A stretch of DNA of 64,000 nt from JABSSA01 sp039960995 (GTDB lineage Bacteria; Pseudomonadota; Alphaproteobacteria; Rhodobacterales; Rhodobacteraceae). The DNA lies in contig JBDVKF010000076.1 of assembly GCA_039960995.1 (NCBI GenBank), forward strand, positions 62,001 to 126,000, written 5' to 3'. Positions 33,791 through 42,941 of this stretch are shown in pieces. The translations under genes were made by a program, and so were the position numbers. The notes below the pieces were generated by a model, which saw only the letters and a program-made list of their open reading frames with translations, was not told the DNA's origin and ran no database searches. The stretch's first letter is position 1; every line of letters begins with the position of its first letter.

Positions 33791-34880
33791 TCGCAACAAT
33801 CCTTACGGTTTCGGCAGCACCATCCATGTTTCTCGCCCTTGGCGGCTGCGGTCCTGCGGCCAATGCCCGTTGCACGTAATCGGAAAGGTTTTCCAGTTTG
33901 TCCGAGGTGCAGACTTCGATACCCGGTCTGTTTGACAATGCCTTTGCACGCAAGCCTTGTTCAACTTCGTTTCCTTCGTCAAAGGGCACCAAAACACTGG
34001 GTGTGCCGGTTTGAAGAAGATCCAAAGTGGTGTTGTATCCGGCCAAACTTATGCTGGCTGCGGAATGCGCAAGGATGGTTTGGAAGTCGTCCCGTAGCCC
34101 CTCAACAGAAACATGATCCGGGGCCAAAGCGGCAAAGCGCGCAACCCGTTCAGGTTCTCCACCCACAAGAAAACGCCAAGCGAGATCGGGCATGGTACGC
34201 GCAGCGCGAAGAGCCGCTTCGAACACGTTATCTCCAACGGCACCGCCGCCCGTGCTGACCAAAACGCCGGAACGTGTGCCTGACGTCGCACTCGGTGCTT
34301 CTGATGCCACAAACCCAGTATATCGCAGCATCGGAGCCAACTGCTCGGTGACAGGCCAACTCAGGCCAAGTGGCGCAATCTCTGGGTCACCATGGACCAA
34401 AACACCTTGATAATATTGCGCGATCATCCGATCCGCATAGTCGGCTTTTTTCTGAGAGGACGGAGGCGCGAGAATGTCCCGGATAGAGGCAAAGATCGGT
34501 GTCCGGTTTTGGACATGTTCAAGCAATGCTTCGAATTCGCGGCGCAAAATGCGGCGGCCAAATGGAAACAGCTCAGTGATCAAAACGTCAGGTCGCACGT
34601 CATCAATTGCATTCAGCAATTGGGTTGCACGGTTCGCCAAGTAATCCGCATCTGCGACTTGCGTATCAGGGGTCAGAAGTTTGGAAAACTCTACTCCGTT
34701 TGACCGTACAGGTGGCAATTGCACATGCTTGATCGTTGCATCCATAAGATGCGGGGCCGGAACGCCGCCAGAGATCACGACAGGTGTGTGCCTGGCATCT
34801 GCAAACGCGCGTGCCAGCGTCATTGCGCGGGACAGATGCCCCGTGCCAAGCAAGTGAGTGACGACGATTACGGCGCGCAT
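33780..34880 (-). CDS. MurG-like glycosyltransferase (GT-B fold)
   Basis: A 366-residue protein beginning MRAVIVVTHLLGTGHLSRAM, the glycine-rich GT-B N-terminal loop, with a C-terminal GT28-like domain: VLVSTGGGAVGDN and AHSAASISLAGYNTTLDLLQ, then TPSVLVPFDEGNEVEQ, the usual nucleotide-sugar site. The ATG at 34880 is taken because it begins the first Rossmann strand; longer readings enter the phosphatase gene. It overlaps both neighbours. Substrate unknown. Confidence 0.85.
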   Translation of the reverse strand: MRAVIVVTHLLGTGHLSRAMTLARAFADARHTPVVISGGVPAPHLMDATIKHVQLPPVRSNGVEFSKLLTPDTQVADADYLANRATQLLNAIDDVRPDVLITELFPFGRRILRREFEALLEHVQNRTPIFASIRDILAPPSSQKKADYADRMIAQYYQGVLVHGDPEIAPLGLSWPVTEQLAPMLRYTGFVASEAPSATSGTRSGVLVSTGGGAVGDNVFEAALRAARTMPDLAWRFLVGGEPERVARFAALAPDHVSVEGLRDDFQTILAHSAASISLAGYNTTLDLLQTGTPSVLVPFDEGNEVEQGLRAKALSNRPGIEVCTSDKLENLSDYVQRALAAGPQPPRARNMDGAAETVRIVANAL

Positions 34881-35461
34881 GACAAGTTCTCGGATAAGGG
34901 GACCGGGTTGGGGTCGGCGCGCCATGTGCCGTTTTCGTATTCGAGAACATACAGGCGATTTCTTTTGATCCGGAAAGGGGCGGGGCCTTCGAAATCCCAC
35001 TCGGTTGCAACGGCAAGCAATACCCGCATGACGCCGATATGGCTGACCATTACGGTATCGCCTTGGCAGGTGGCGGCCCACGCCAAAACGCGGTCGCGCA
35101 ATGCAACCAGTGTTTCGCCGCCGGGGGGGCAGAAGCCCCATCCCCAGAGTTCGATATCGGTATATCCGCTGTCGGGGACTTTCTTTAAGTCCGCACCGTG
35201 CTGTCCTTCCCATTGGCCCCAATCCATTTCGACCAAATCAGGTTCTATTTGGGCAGAGCGACCAGACACGATGAACGCAGTTTCTGTGGCGCGGGACAGG
35301 GGGCTGCTGACAATTTTTGCGGTGTCCCACGGGGCCGGCAATTTGAATTCGGCCAGTTGAGCGCGTGCGTCGGCATCAAGCGGGATATCCGTGCGCCCCT
35401 GAATACGACCGGCGCGGTTCCATTCCGTATGCCCGTGCCGCAAAAGAGCGATGCGCGTCAT
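34868..35461 (-). CDS. Histidine phosphatase family protein
   Basis: A 197-residue phosphoglycerate-mutase-like protein. The RHG motif (Arg8-His9-Gly10 in IALLRHGHTEWN), the arginine of SSPLSRATETA, the glutamate of EMDWGQWEG and the second histidine of VMVSHIGVMR form the active site. In this operon it may dephosphorylate a sugar phosphate. It overlaps the glycosyltransferase genes on both sides. Confidence 0.88.
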   Translation of the reverse strand: MTRIALLRHGHTEWNRAGRIQGRTDIPLDADARAQLAEFKLPAPWDTAKIVSSPLSRATETAFIVSGRSAQIEPDLVEMDWGQWEGQHGADLKKVPDSGYTDIELWGWGFCPPGGETLVALRDRVLAWAATCQGDTVMVSHIGVMRVLLAVATEWDFEGPAPFRIKRNRLYVLEYENGTWRADPNPVPLSENLSCAP

Positions 35462-36519
35462 TTTGCGGCCTGAATAGCATCCGTCAGCGTTTTCGCCGCC
35501 GCCCCTAACAGATGGTTTTCTACAATCGCTTGGCGTGCGGCTTGCCCGGCTGCGTTGCGTTCTGCGTCATCCGCCAACAACTGGGTTAAGCGCGCGCTCA
35601 TGGCTTTGGGGCCACCTTGAATATCGACCAGATCGCTGTGAACAACATCCGACACACCGGGCCGCATTTGTGCCACGACCGGAACCCCTGCCGCCTGCGC
35701 TTCAAGATACACCAAGCCAAAGGCTTCGTTCACTCCGGGCCAGAAAAGAAGGCTGGCCTTGGAATACAGCTGACTAAGCGCGGCGTTATCCTGTAGTCCA
35801 AGAAAACGAACGCGATCGCCAAAACGCGACATCATCGCCTCGACCTCAGGGCGCGCAGCACCGTCCCCGGCAATATCAAGCTGCCAATCCCCGGTCAGTT
35901 GTCCAAGGGTTTCCGCGATCAATGCGTAAGACGCCAATTTGTCCCCATGCCGCATCATTCCAACGGCTAGCATCGGTCCGTCTCTGGTGCTGTCTGGCGA
36001 CAGATCGGGCTGCGCGAGGAACGGTCTAAGGTGGACCAGTTTTTGACCATCTGGCGCATCTCGGCGCAGGGCTTCGGCGTCACGTTCGGTGAGATAAAAG
36101 ACCGTGTGCGCGGCGTCACATGCCGCTTCAGCAGCTATGGCGAATTGCGACCATGGGCCGTTCAGCCGCTTTTTCGCACGCGTGGATTCGATTTGAAAAT
36201 AAGGGATATTCAGGATGCGAGCGACAACCGGGCCGATCAGGTCAGGGGCTTTGTAATAGTTGTGATACGTCACCCATGCCGACCAAGATTGCGCCCGAAC
36301 ATCCGCCAATAGCCGCGCAGATTCATCGGCGGCAGTGCGGAATAGGGCGTCTTGGATGTCGGGTTCGCCCATTTTGTCAAAAACGCGCAATTCGCTGGTC
36401 AGATCAACGTCGTGCCCGCCAAGTTCCAGCGCTTGAATGAGACCCTGCGCCATGGTCCTGTCGCCAGATGGCACCGGATGATGTGGGTCTTTTAAAGGTG
36501 CGTAAAATGCAACCTTCAT
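35458..36519 (-). CDS. Glycosyltransferase, family 4-like (first)
   Basis: A 353-residue GT-B enzyme. The N-terminal part has HPVPSGDRTMAQGLIQALEL, where the G-D/G-R turn binds the acceptor; the C-terminal GT4 part has GDKLASYALIAETL, LDIAGDGAARPE, FLGLQDNAALSQLYSKA and the E-x7-E loop NEAFGLVYLEAQAAGVPVV. It overlaps its neighbours by four bases each. Acts in the cytoplasm on an unknown sugar acceptor. Confidence 0.9.
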   Translation of the reverse strand: MKVAFYAPLKDPHHPVPSGDRTMAQGLIQALELGGHDVDLTSELRVFDKMGEPDIQDALFRTAADESARLLADVRAQSWSAWVTYHNYYKAPDLIGPVVARILNIPYFQIESTRAKKRLNGPWSQFAIAAEAACDAAHTVFYLTERDAEALRRDAPDGQKLVHLRPFLAQPDLSPDSTRDGPMLAVGMMRHGDKLASYALIAETLGQLTGDWQLDIAGDGAARPEVEAMMSRFGDRVRFLGLQDNAALSQLYSKASLLFWPGVNEAFGLVYLEAQAAGVPVVAQMRPGVSDVVHSDLVDIQGGPKAMSARLTQLLADDAERNAAGQAARQAIVENHLLGAAAKTLTDAIQAAK

Positions 36520-37763
36520 TCAGCAGTCTCCTTGGTCATCGCGTTCAGGCGTTTGTCCAAATGTGCGATGCCTGGATGCATCATGAAATGTGACCGTAGA
36601 CGCTGCAATGCCTGTTCCGCAAGAGTTGGGCCAAGCGTGGGATCATCGGCGATTTGCATGATGCCAGCCGCGATGTCTGCAGGCGTGTCTGATCGCAAAA
36701 GACCGTGCACGCCATCGTCGATAAATTCGGGAATGGCAGACACTGGTGTCGATAGGATGGGCAACGTTTGCGAGGCAGCTTCCATCAGCACATTGGGCAG
36801 ACCATCGCGATCGCCATCGTCAGCGATACGGCTTGGCAGGACAAACAAGTCGGCATTACGCATAGCGTCAATGACTTGCGGCTGATCACAGGCACCAAGC
36901 CATTCGATGCGACCCGAAACACCCGTTTCTTCGGCGAGAGTCTTCATGTCTTGCGCCAAGGTGCCGCCGCCGATGTGAACCCACCGCCAGTTTAGCGTTT
37001 CGGGTAAAAGGCCAAAGGCAGCGATCAAGCGGTCAAAGCCTTTCTTTTCGACAAGCCTGCCGACCGACAACAACGTAAATGGGGCGTCGGATGACCGTTT
37101 TTCCCTTTCTGGCGGATCGGGAAAACGGGACAAATCAAGACCGTGATAGACAAGATCAACATCCGTACCCGAAGAAAGCGACCGCAAATGTTCAGCACCA
37201 AACTGTGTACAGGTCGCACCAAAATGTGCGCCGTTATGGTCTGGGGATAGCTTTTCCCGCAAATCCCAGTCGGGGGATGTCCAGATATCTTTGGCGTGGG
37301 CCGAAAAACTCCAAGGCAGCGCACGCAAAATGGCGGCATACCGGGTGACGGACGAAGGTGTGTGCAAAAAATGCGCGTACAGCCCCTGCAAACTGTCTGC
37401 CCCTTCGCGGCCCAATACACAGGCTTGCCCAAAGCGGCGGACACGGTTGCGGGTTCGGTCGCGGTTTAGGTCTCGCAAGAACGTCGTGAAGGCGCGCAAA
37501 AAGCCGCGCTGACGAACGGCCCACCACAAGGCCAGAAAGACTCGGGCAGGTTCATCACGAAGATATTCTGGCAGATAAAAAACGCGTGCCTGAAGGCGTG
37601 CATGAAGCGGATGCGTTTTCTTGTCTGTAGGATGGCGCAAGGACCAGATGTCAAAATCCTGGCCGCTTTCTTCAAGAGCGACGAGTTCTTGCGCAATGAA
37701 AGTTTCGCTTAGTCGCGGCCATCCTTTAACGACAACGGCAAGAGACGGTTTTTGTGAAGTCAT
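36516..37763 (-). CDS. Glycosyltransferase, family 4-like (second)
   Basis: A 415-residue GT-B enzyme with start KGWPRLSETFIAQELVALEE, as in exopolysaccharide GT4 enzymes, FSAHAKDIWTSP, and the donor-site region LLSVGRLVEKKGFDRLIAAF followed by DRDGLPNVLMEAASQTLPIL with its E-x7-E-like loop. Coupled to its neighbours by ATGA overlaps. Confidence 0.9.
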   Translation of the reverse strand: MTSQKPSLAVVVKGWPRLSETFIAQELVALEESGQDFDIWSLRHPTDKKTHPLHARLQARVFYLPEYLRDEPARVFLALWWAVRQRGFLRAFTTFLRDLNRDRTRNRVRRFGQACVLGREGADSLQGLYAHFLHTPSSVTRYAAILRALPWSFSAHAKDIWTSPDWDLREKLSPDHNGAHFGATCTQFGAEHLRSLSSGTDVDLVYHGLDLSRFPDPPEREKRSSDAPFTLLSVGRLVEKKGFDRLIAAFGLLPETLNWRWVHIGGGTLAQDMKTLAEETGVSGRIEWLGACDQPQVIDAMRNADLFVLPSRIADDGDRDGLPNVLMEAASQTLPILSTPVSAIPEFIDDGVHGLLRSDTPADIAAGIMQIADDPTLGPTLAEQALQRLRSHFMMHPGIAHLDKRLNAMTKETAE

Positions 37764-38983
37764 TCGGCCGCCGGATGAATCCGGTCAGCAACAAGCTGAC
37801 GCGTGCGTTCGATCACGACATTAAGCCCATCCAAAAGACCGTCGGCCCCGGATTCAGAGGGTTTGCGTTGGTGAGGTAGGCCTCGGATGATGGTGCTCAT
37901 GGTTTGGGGGGTCAATCCGTCGCGTTTTTCGTCCAGCATTTTGACCAATCCCAGTTCTTCTGCGCGGCTGGCGCGAATCCATTGCTCCAATCTTGGAGTC
38001 GTGCGCGGGACAATGACCGCGCGTTTGTCAAAGCTCAACACCTCGCAGAACGTATTATATCCGCCCATGCTAACAACGCCTTCAGCCCCGGCGAAAAGCG
38101 CTTCGATTTTGCTTTCAAAACCGACAGCTGTCACCCGACCATTCAATCGCGCAACGCGGGCTTCGAATTCGACCCGTGTGTCGCCTGATAAGAATGGGCC
38201 ATAAACAAGCATTGCCTTTGGTCCAAGTGTCGGATCCTGTTCATAGGCCGAAAGGACAAGGTTGACCATCGCAGCGCCGTCGCCCCCACCGCCAGGAGTC
38301 ACAAGAATATAAGGTTCGTTAGGCACATCCGCGGCATCGACGATTTCGCGCCGCAAATACCCTGTCCAATGCATGCGTTTTCGCACTTGCGCCGACAGCG
38401 GCAAACCAATTGTCGGATCGTAAACAGACCGTGGCCCATAAACCCAAAGTTCGTCATAAAATTGCTCGGTCGCCTCGATTGCACCCTTACGGGCCCATTC
38501 CTCGGCCAAGACTTCGGGTTCGTCCAACACGTCACGCAGACCGAGAACCAGACGGGTTCGACCGCGATGTGCCAACGTTTCAAGCGTAGGAAGCAATTCG
38601 CCGCGAAAGCCGGTTGGTTCTTTATCTACGATCAACATGTCAGGTTCATACTGGTCGATCGTTGATTGAATGATCCCGGAGCGCAGCGCGGTTGTTTCTT
38701 CGATATCTGTGCCAGAGGACTGGCTGGCATAAGACCCATCAGCCAATTTCTTGACGCCTGGCAAACGCACGTGGTCCACGCTTTCAGGAAACGTAAACCG
38801 TCCAGCGACCGGACTACCGGTTAGGATAATGGCAGATGTTGCGACGCCCGAATGGGTCAGCGCAGCAGCAATTGCGCGGGATCTGCGTAAATGTCCAAGG
38901 CCAAAGGTGTCATGGCTATAGAGCATCACACGCCGCGGCCAAGTTGACCGCACGAGTCCAGGGGCTGCAACAGTCTTGCCCAT
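37760..38983 (-). CDS. Predicted glycosyltransferase, MurG-like, first gene of the operon
   Basis: A 407-residue protein with VMLYSHDTFGLGHLRRSRAI, the glycine-histidine-rich start of COG4671-type predicted glycosyltransferases, and a C-terminal GT-B domain: YILVTPGGGGDGAAMVNLVL, GAEGVVSMGGYNTFCEVLS and RAVIVPRTTPRLEQWIRA. The ATG at 38983 has GGAAGGA before it. It resembles in layout the other MurG-like gene of the operon, so the two may be ancient paralogues. It leads a chain of seven overlapping genes. Confidence 0.85.
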   Translation of the reverse strand: MGKTVAAPGLVRSTWPRRVMLYSHDTFGLGHLRRSRAIAAALTHSGVATSAIILTGSPVAGRFTFPESVDHVRLPGVKKLADGSYASQSSGTDIEETTALRSGIIQSTIDQYEPDMLIVDKEPTGFRGELLPTLETLAHRGRTRLVLGLRDVLDEPEVLAEEWARKGAIEATEQFYDELWVYGPRSVYDPTIGLPLSAQVRKRMHWTGYLRREIVDAADVPNEPYILVTPGGGGDGAAMVNLVLSAYEQDPTLGPKAMLVYGPFLSGDTRVEFEARVARLNGRVTAVGFESKIEALFAGAEGVVSMGGYNTFCEVLSFDKRAVIVPRTTPRLEQWIRASRAEELGLVKMLDEKRDGLTPQTMSTIIRGLPHQRKPSESGADGLLDGLNVVIERTRQLVADRIHPAAE

Positions 38984-39384
38984 TTCTATTCCTTCCACTC
39001 ACGTCACTCACGTCTGCCTTTCATGAAAGGTCTGAGACGTGAAGCCCAGCAATTCGTATACCACCCGACCAAAGATGCCAAAGCCTGCCTACAAGATTTG
39101 CCCAAATTCAGTCAAAAAACGATGCGTCCGCGCAACGTTATCCTTGTTACTGAACCCTTGGGCAATAGGAAGCCAAGCCTTGATATATGAGTTTTTAGCT
39201 TCGACCAAGAGATTGTCCCCTTTGTTTGAAACCATATCTGGCCCTGTTTGATGGGAAAAACGAGTCCCTGTAAAACAATTCCCCTAATGGTGAAGCCGTG
39301 TGTGCAGTTTTGTTGAATTGCAATGGTTGGTATGCCTGCGTATCGATTGTTGAGCCGAAAGAAGACGAAGTGAGGTGGTGGAAC
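38984..39384. other. Divergent control region between the glyco operon and the MscS gene
   Basis: About 400 bases with no credible gene. It must hold the promoters of the minus-strand glyco operon and of the plus-strand channel gene. No clear operator or RNA was seen. Confidence 0.45.
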
Positions 39385-41727
39385 ATGTTTGTACAGATGT
39401 GGCGCTTTTGTTTGGGCGCAGTTCTGACCCTGATGTTAATGCTGCCGATGCTTCCGGCACAGGCGCAAGGATTGGGCACTCTTCTTACGCCGACCGAAAG
39501 CGCGTCGGATGGTCAAAACTATGATCAAATACTGAAGTCTGCGGCGGAAAATGGTGTCAGCGTTGTCGTTATCGACAGCGACGGGAATATCATCACGCAA
39601 GGCGGCAAAGCTGAATCGGAAGCGACGGATAGTGAAAGAGACAGCGCCGCGCTGATGAAAGCGCAAAGCAGTGCTGTCGAATTTCGCGCAGCGTTGGTGG
39701 AACGCCTACTGAATTTACCCGCAGCCTTTAACGAAGTGATGTTCGTTCTGCGCAAGTCCAGTCCCGATGGAACGATCTGGGCCTTCGTCGAAGCTTTGTT
39801 ATTGTCTTTGTTGATGTTTGCAATTGGGATGCTGTTCCAACACGAAGTGTATGGCAAACGCATCGTTAAGAATTTTGTTGTTTCGCGCATTATGGAAAAC
39901 CCGGTTGGGTATCGCGAAAAGATGCCCTTTCTTGTGTTCCGATTTGTCTTAAGCGTCGTCGGAATTCTCGTGTCGATGGTCGTTGCTTACATGCTGGGCA
40001 CGCTGATTTTTGGGTCACTCGAAGATTCTGCAATGCAGTTTACAGTGACATTGATCAATATCGGTTACCTCGTTTGCCGCGTTGTGTCGGCGATCTGGCG
40101 CATGATCCTGTCACCCTACCTGTCTCAATACCGCATTCCTCTGTTCAGCGACCGAGATGCAAAGCTGTTGCATTGGTGGCTAACCGCCACTGTCAGCATT
40201 GGTGCGACGACCATTTTATTTGGAATCTGGATCGGTGAACTTGGCCTGAATTACGAAGTCTATGCGTTTCTTGCGTCGTTGATGTCCTTCTCGGTCATGC
40301 TGTTGAATATGATCATGGTGGCAATGAACCGGGCGGCTATTACCAATGCATTGATGAACGGCAAACCAAAGTCTGAATGTTCGTGGTTGGTTCGGACTAT
40401 GGCCACCGTTTGGCTGCCTCTTGCTTATGTTTATTTATTTTTTGCTTGGATCGAACTGACCTATGATCTGGTCTTGGGTAACCCATCAAATATCCCGCTG
40501 ATCGCCGGCGCTTACGGAATATTGACCACAATCATTGTAGTTTACGGCGTCATCAATTTCTTTATCGAACGCAGCTTTGCCCGTGCCCGTGCTATTCGGG
40601 CAGCGAATGCCCTTGATCAGCAAGGCCTTGTTGCGGACATCCACGCACCAGAAGAAATCCGGGATTCAAGGGCGCGCATCACAACCTTTGAAGGGCTTGC
40701 AAGGCGCGTGGCGGGGATCCTTGCGTTTGTTGCTGGGATCATGGCTTTCATACAAATATGGCAGCCCGAAACAGCCATGGTGAATGACAGTGTGTCTGGC
40801 CGGATGATGGACATGATCGTCATTCTGTTCATCGGTTACATAATTTATAACGTTTTCCGGATTTGGGTCGACAGTAAGATCGCCGAAGAACAAGGCGACG
40901 CTCAAGAAGCCGAGCTAGGCGACGAAGGCGGCGGGTCTTCTGCATCACGGCTGGCCACGCTTTTACCGTTGTTCCGGAACTTCATTTTGATCGTGATCAT
41001 CGTAACCATCGCGCTGATCACTTTGATGGAAATGGGCGTCAATGTAGGTCCGTTATTTGCAGGTGCCGGTATCGTCGGCGTTGCGGTTGGATTTGGATCG
41101 CAATCGCTGGTGCGTGATATCTTTTCAGGCGCGTTTTTCTTATTTGATGATGCGTTTCGTAAGGGCGAGTATATCGACGTCGGAGGTGTGAAGGGCACAG
41201 TGGAAAACATCTCTGTGCGGTCCTTTCAACTGCGCCATCACTTGGGCGCGCTGCATACAATTCCCTTTGGTGAAATTCAGGTTCTGACGAATTACAGCCG
41301 AGACTGGGTCATTATGAAACTGCCATTACGCGTGACCTATGACACGGATGTCGAACGCGTGCGTAAGCTGATCAAAAACCTCGGTGTCGATTTGCAAAGC
41401 GATCCAGTGATCGGTGACACTTTTATTCAACCGCTCAAATCACAGGGCGTGATCGAGATGCAAGACAGCGCAATGATTATCCGGGTCAAGTTCATGACAA
41501 AACCGGGCGATCAGTGGCTCGTGCGCAAAAAGGTCTACGAAGAAATCCGCATGTTGTTTGAACGCGAAGGCGTCAAATTCGCTCACCGCGAAGTCACGGT
41601 GCGTTTGGCGGATGGCAAGGTGGATGAACTGGACGAGCATCAAAAGCACGAGATCGTAGCGGCCAGTCGCGAAGTGATTGAAGAAGAAATGGCGGAAGCG
41701 GCAGACGGCTTTGGTGACGACCGCTGA
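39385..41727 (+). CDS. Large MscS-family mechanosensitive channel
   Basis: A 780-residue inner-membrane protein: signal peptide ending LPAQAQG, a periplasmic section of about 100 residues, about ten hydrophobic helices, then the MscS pore and cytoplasmic beta domain (NVGPLFAGAGIVGVAVGFGS, FLFDDAFRKGEYIDVGG, GTVENISVRSFQLR, LHTIPFGEIQVLTNYSRDW). Such channels release solutes upon hypo-osmotic shock. The ATG at 39385 is chosen because it starts the signal peptide and has GAGG upstream. Confidence 0.92.
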   Translation: MFVQMWRFCLGAVLTLMLMLPMLPAQAQGLGTLLTPTESASDGQNYDQILKSAAENGVSVVVIDSDGNIITQGGKAESEATDSERDSAALMKAQSSAVEFRAALVERLLNLPAAFNEVMFVLRKSSPDGTIWAFVEALLLSLLMFAIGMLFQHEVYGKRIVKNFVVSRIMENPVGYREKMPFLVFRFVLSVVGILVSMVVAYMLGTLIFGSLEDSAMQFTVTLINIGYLVCRVVSAIWRMILSPYLSQYRIPLFSDRDAKLLHWWLTATVSIGATTILFGIWIGELGLNYEVYAFLASLMSFSVMLLNMIMVAMNRAAITNALMNGKPKSECSWLVRTMATVWLPLAYVYLFFAWIELTYDLVLGNPSNIPLIAGAYGILTTIIVVYGVINFFIERSFARARAIRAANALDQQGLVADIHAPEEIRDSRARITTFEGLARRVAGILAFVAGIMAFIQIWQPETAMVNDSVSGRMMDMIVILFIGYIIYNVFRIWVDSKIAEEQGDAQEAELGDEGGGSSASRLATLLPLFRNFILIVIIVTIALITLMEMGVNVGPLFAGAGIVGVAVGFGSQSLVRDIFSGAFFLFDDAFRKGEYIDVGGVKGTVENISVRSFQLRHHLGALHTIPFGEIQVLTNYSRDWVIMKLPLRVTYDTDVERVRKLIKNLGVDLQSDPVIGDTFIQPLKSQGVIEMQDSAMIIRVKFMTKPGDQWLVRKKVYEEIRMLFEREGVKFAHREVTVRLADGKVDELDEHQKHEIVAASREVIEEEMAEAADGFGDDR

Positions 41728-41822
41728 ACAACTGGATGAACCCTGCTAAGGTCCAGTCGTAAGACTAGGTCCTCAACCTCTGTCCAATTGGTGGCAGACA
41801 GTGTGGCCCTGAACACTGGGGC

Positions 41823-42806
41823 TCATACGTCTCCGTCTTTGTATTGCGAAAAGCTCTGTTTGTTGCGGCCCATAATGTACGCCCCGGCTGTGATCGGTTC
41901 ATACTTGCGTTGGCTTTCTGAAACGCCGAGATCTTTGGGATCAACGATACAGTCGGACTGTGGGTCAAAGAAGATCGGAATAGAGTACCGCGCGCTCTTT
42001 GATCTATTGATCACGCGATGGAGTGTCGAACGGAAACGATCATTGCTCCAACGTTGAAGCAGATCGCCTATATTGCACACCAAAGTGCCCGGAATAGGGG
42101 GCGCTGCGACCCATTCCCCCGAGCGTAAACGCACCTGCAACCCACCGCTGTTGTCTTGTAGCAGAAATGTAAGCACGCCGAAATCCGTGTGTGGCGCGAC
42201 GCCAAATCGTTCCTCGGCTTCGTCTTCATCTGTGGATGGTGGATAATAGACAAGCTGACCACGAGCCAAAGGTTTCTGATAAGCGGGCGCAAACAGGTCC
42301 CGAGGTTGGCCTAGGCTCAGCGCGAGTGCGGACATGACGTGTTGTGCGACATCACAGACGGCATCGTAATACGGTGAAATGTCCGTACGCAGCCTTGGAA
42401 ACACTCCATCTGGCCATTGATTTGCAGCAACAAGCGGTTTGGCTGCGAGCAAGTCAGGATCATCCAAAGCAGTTTCAGCTCCCCAGAAAAACACCTCTTT
42501 CAGATCATGGGTCTTGGATCCTGACAGTCGCGACATACCCTGCGCCATCCAACCTCTTTGATGTTGATTGACGGCGATGGTGGATTTCTGCGCTTCTGGA
42601 AGGGCGAAAAAGCCTGCAGTGGTCTGAAACGCTTGATCGGTAATGTTCTGCGAAATACCGTGACCAGAAATGTAAAAGAACCCAACCTCTGTCGCGGCAT
42701 CATGGATTTGTGCGGCGACGGATGCGGTTTCCTGTCCCGTCAACAAAGGGCTTACATCGATGATTGGAATTTGGTCAAAGACCGTCGCCTGTGCATAATC
42801 TTGCAT
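41823..42806 (-). CDS. 2-oxoglutarate/Fe(II) oxygenase, isopenicillin-N-synthase-like
   Basis: A 327-residue protein with the DIOX_N start (IPIIDVSPLL; VGFFYISGHGI) and the iron site H-x-D...H: APHTDFGVLTFLLQD and STLHRVIN, with the R-x-S of RYSIPIFF binding 2-oxoglutarate. Such enzymes hydroxylate small molecules. The ATG at 42806 has AAGGTG at good spacing. It lies 135 bases after the enolase-superfamily gene on the same strand, so they may act together. Confidence 0.9.
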   Translation of the reverse strand: MQDYAQATVFDQIPIIDVSPLLTGQETASVAAQIHDAATEVGFFYISGHGISQNITDQAFQTTAGFFALPEAQKSTIAVNQHQRGWMAQGMSRLSGSKTHDLKEVFFWGAETALDDPDLLAAKPLVAANQWPDGVFPRLRTDISPYYDAVCDVAQHVMSALALSLGQPRDLFAPAYQKPLARGQLVYYPPSTDEDEAEERFGVAPHTDFGVLTFLLQDNSGGLQVRLRSGEWVAAPPIPGTLVCNIGDLLQRWSNDRFRSTLHRVINRSKSARYSIPIFFDPQSDCIVDPKDLGVSESQRKYEPITAGAYIMGRNKQSFSQYKDGDV

Positions 42807-42941
42807 GGTATCACCTTGCATGTTTCAAAATGACCATGTGCCCATTGGATGTTTGGATCTAGCCCAAGTCTGTTCTGCGCATTCAATAGAAACCGACAAA
42901 TCAGGAAGAGATTGGGTTGCTGCAGCGTTGAGTATCGGAAG

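Noticed and set aside
39039..39251. 70-codon frame before the MscS gene
   Set aside because: No ribosome site and no resemblance to known proteins; lies in the divergent control region.
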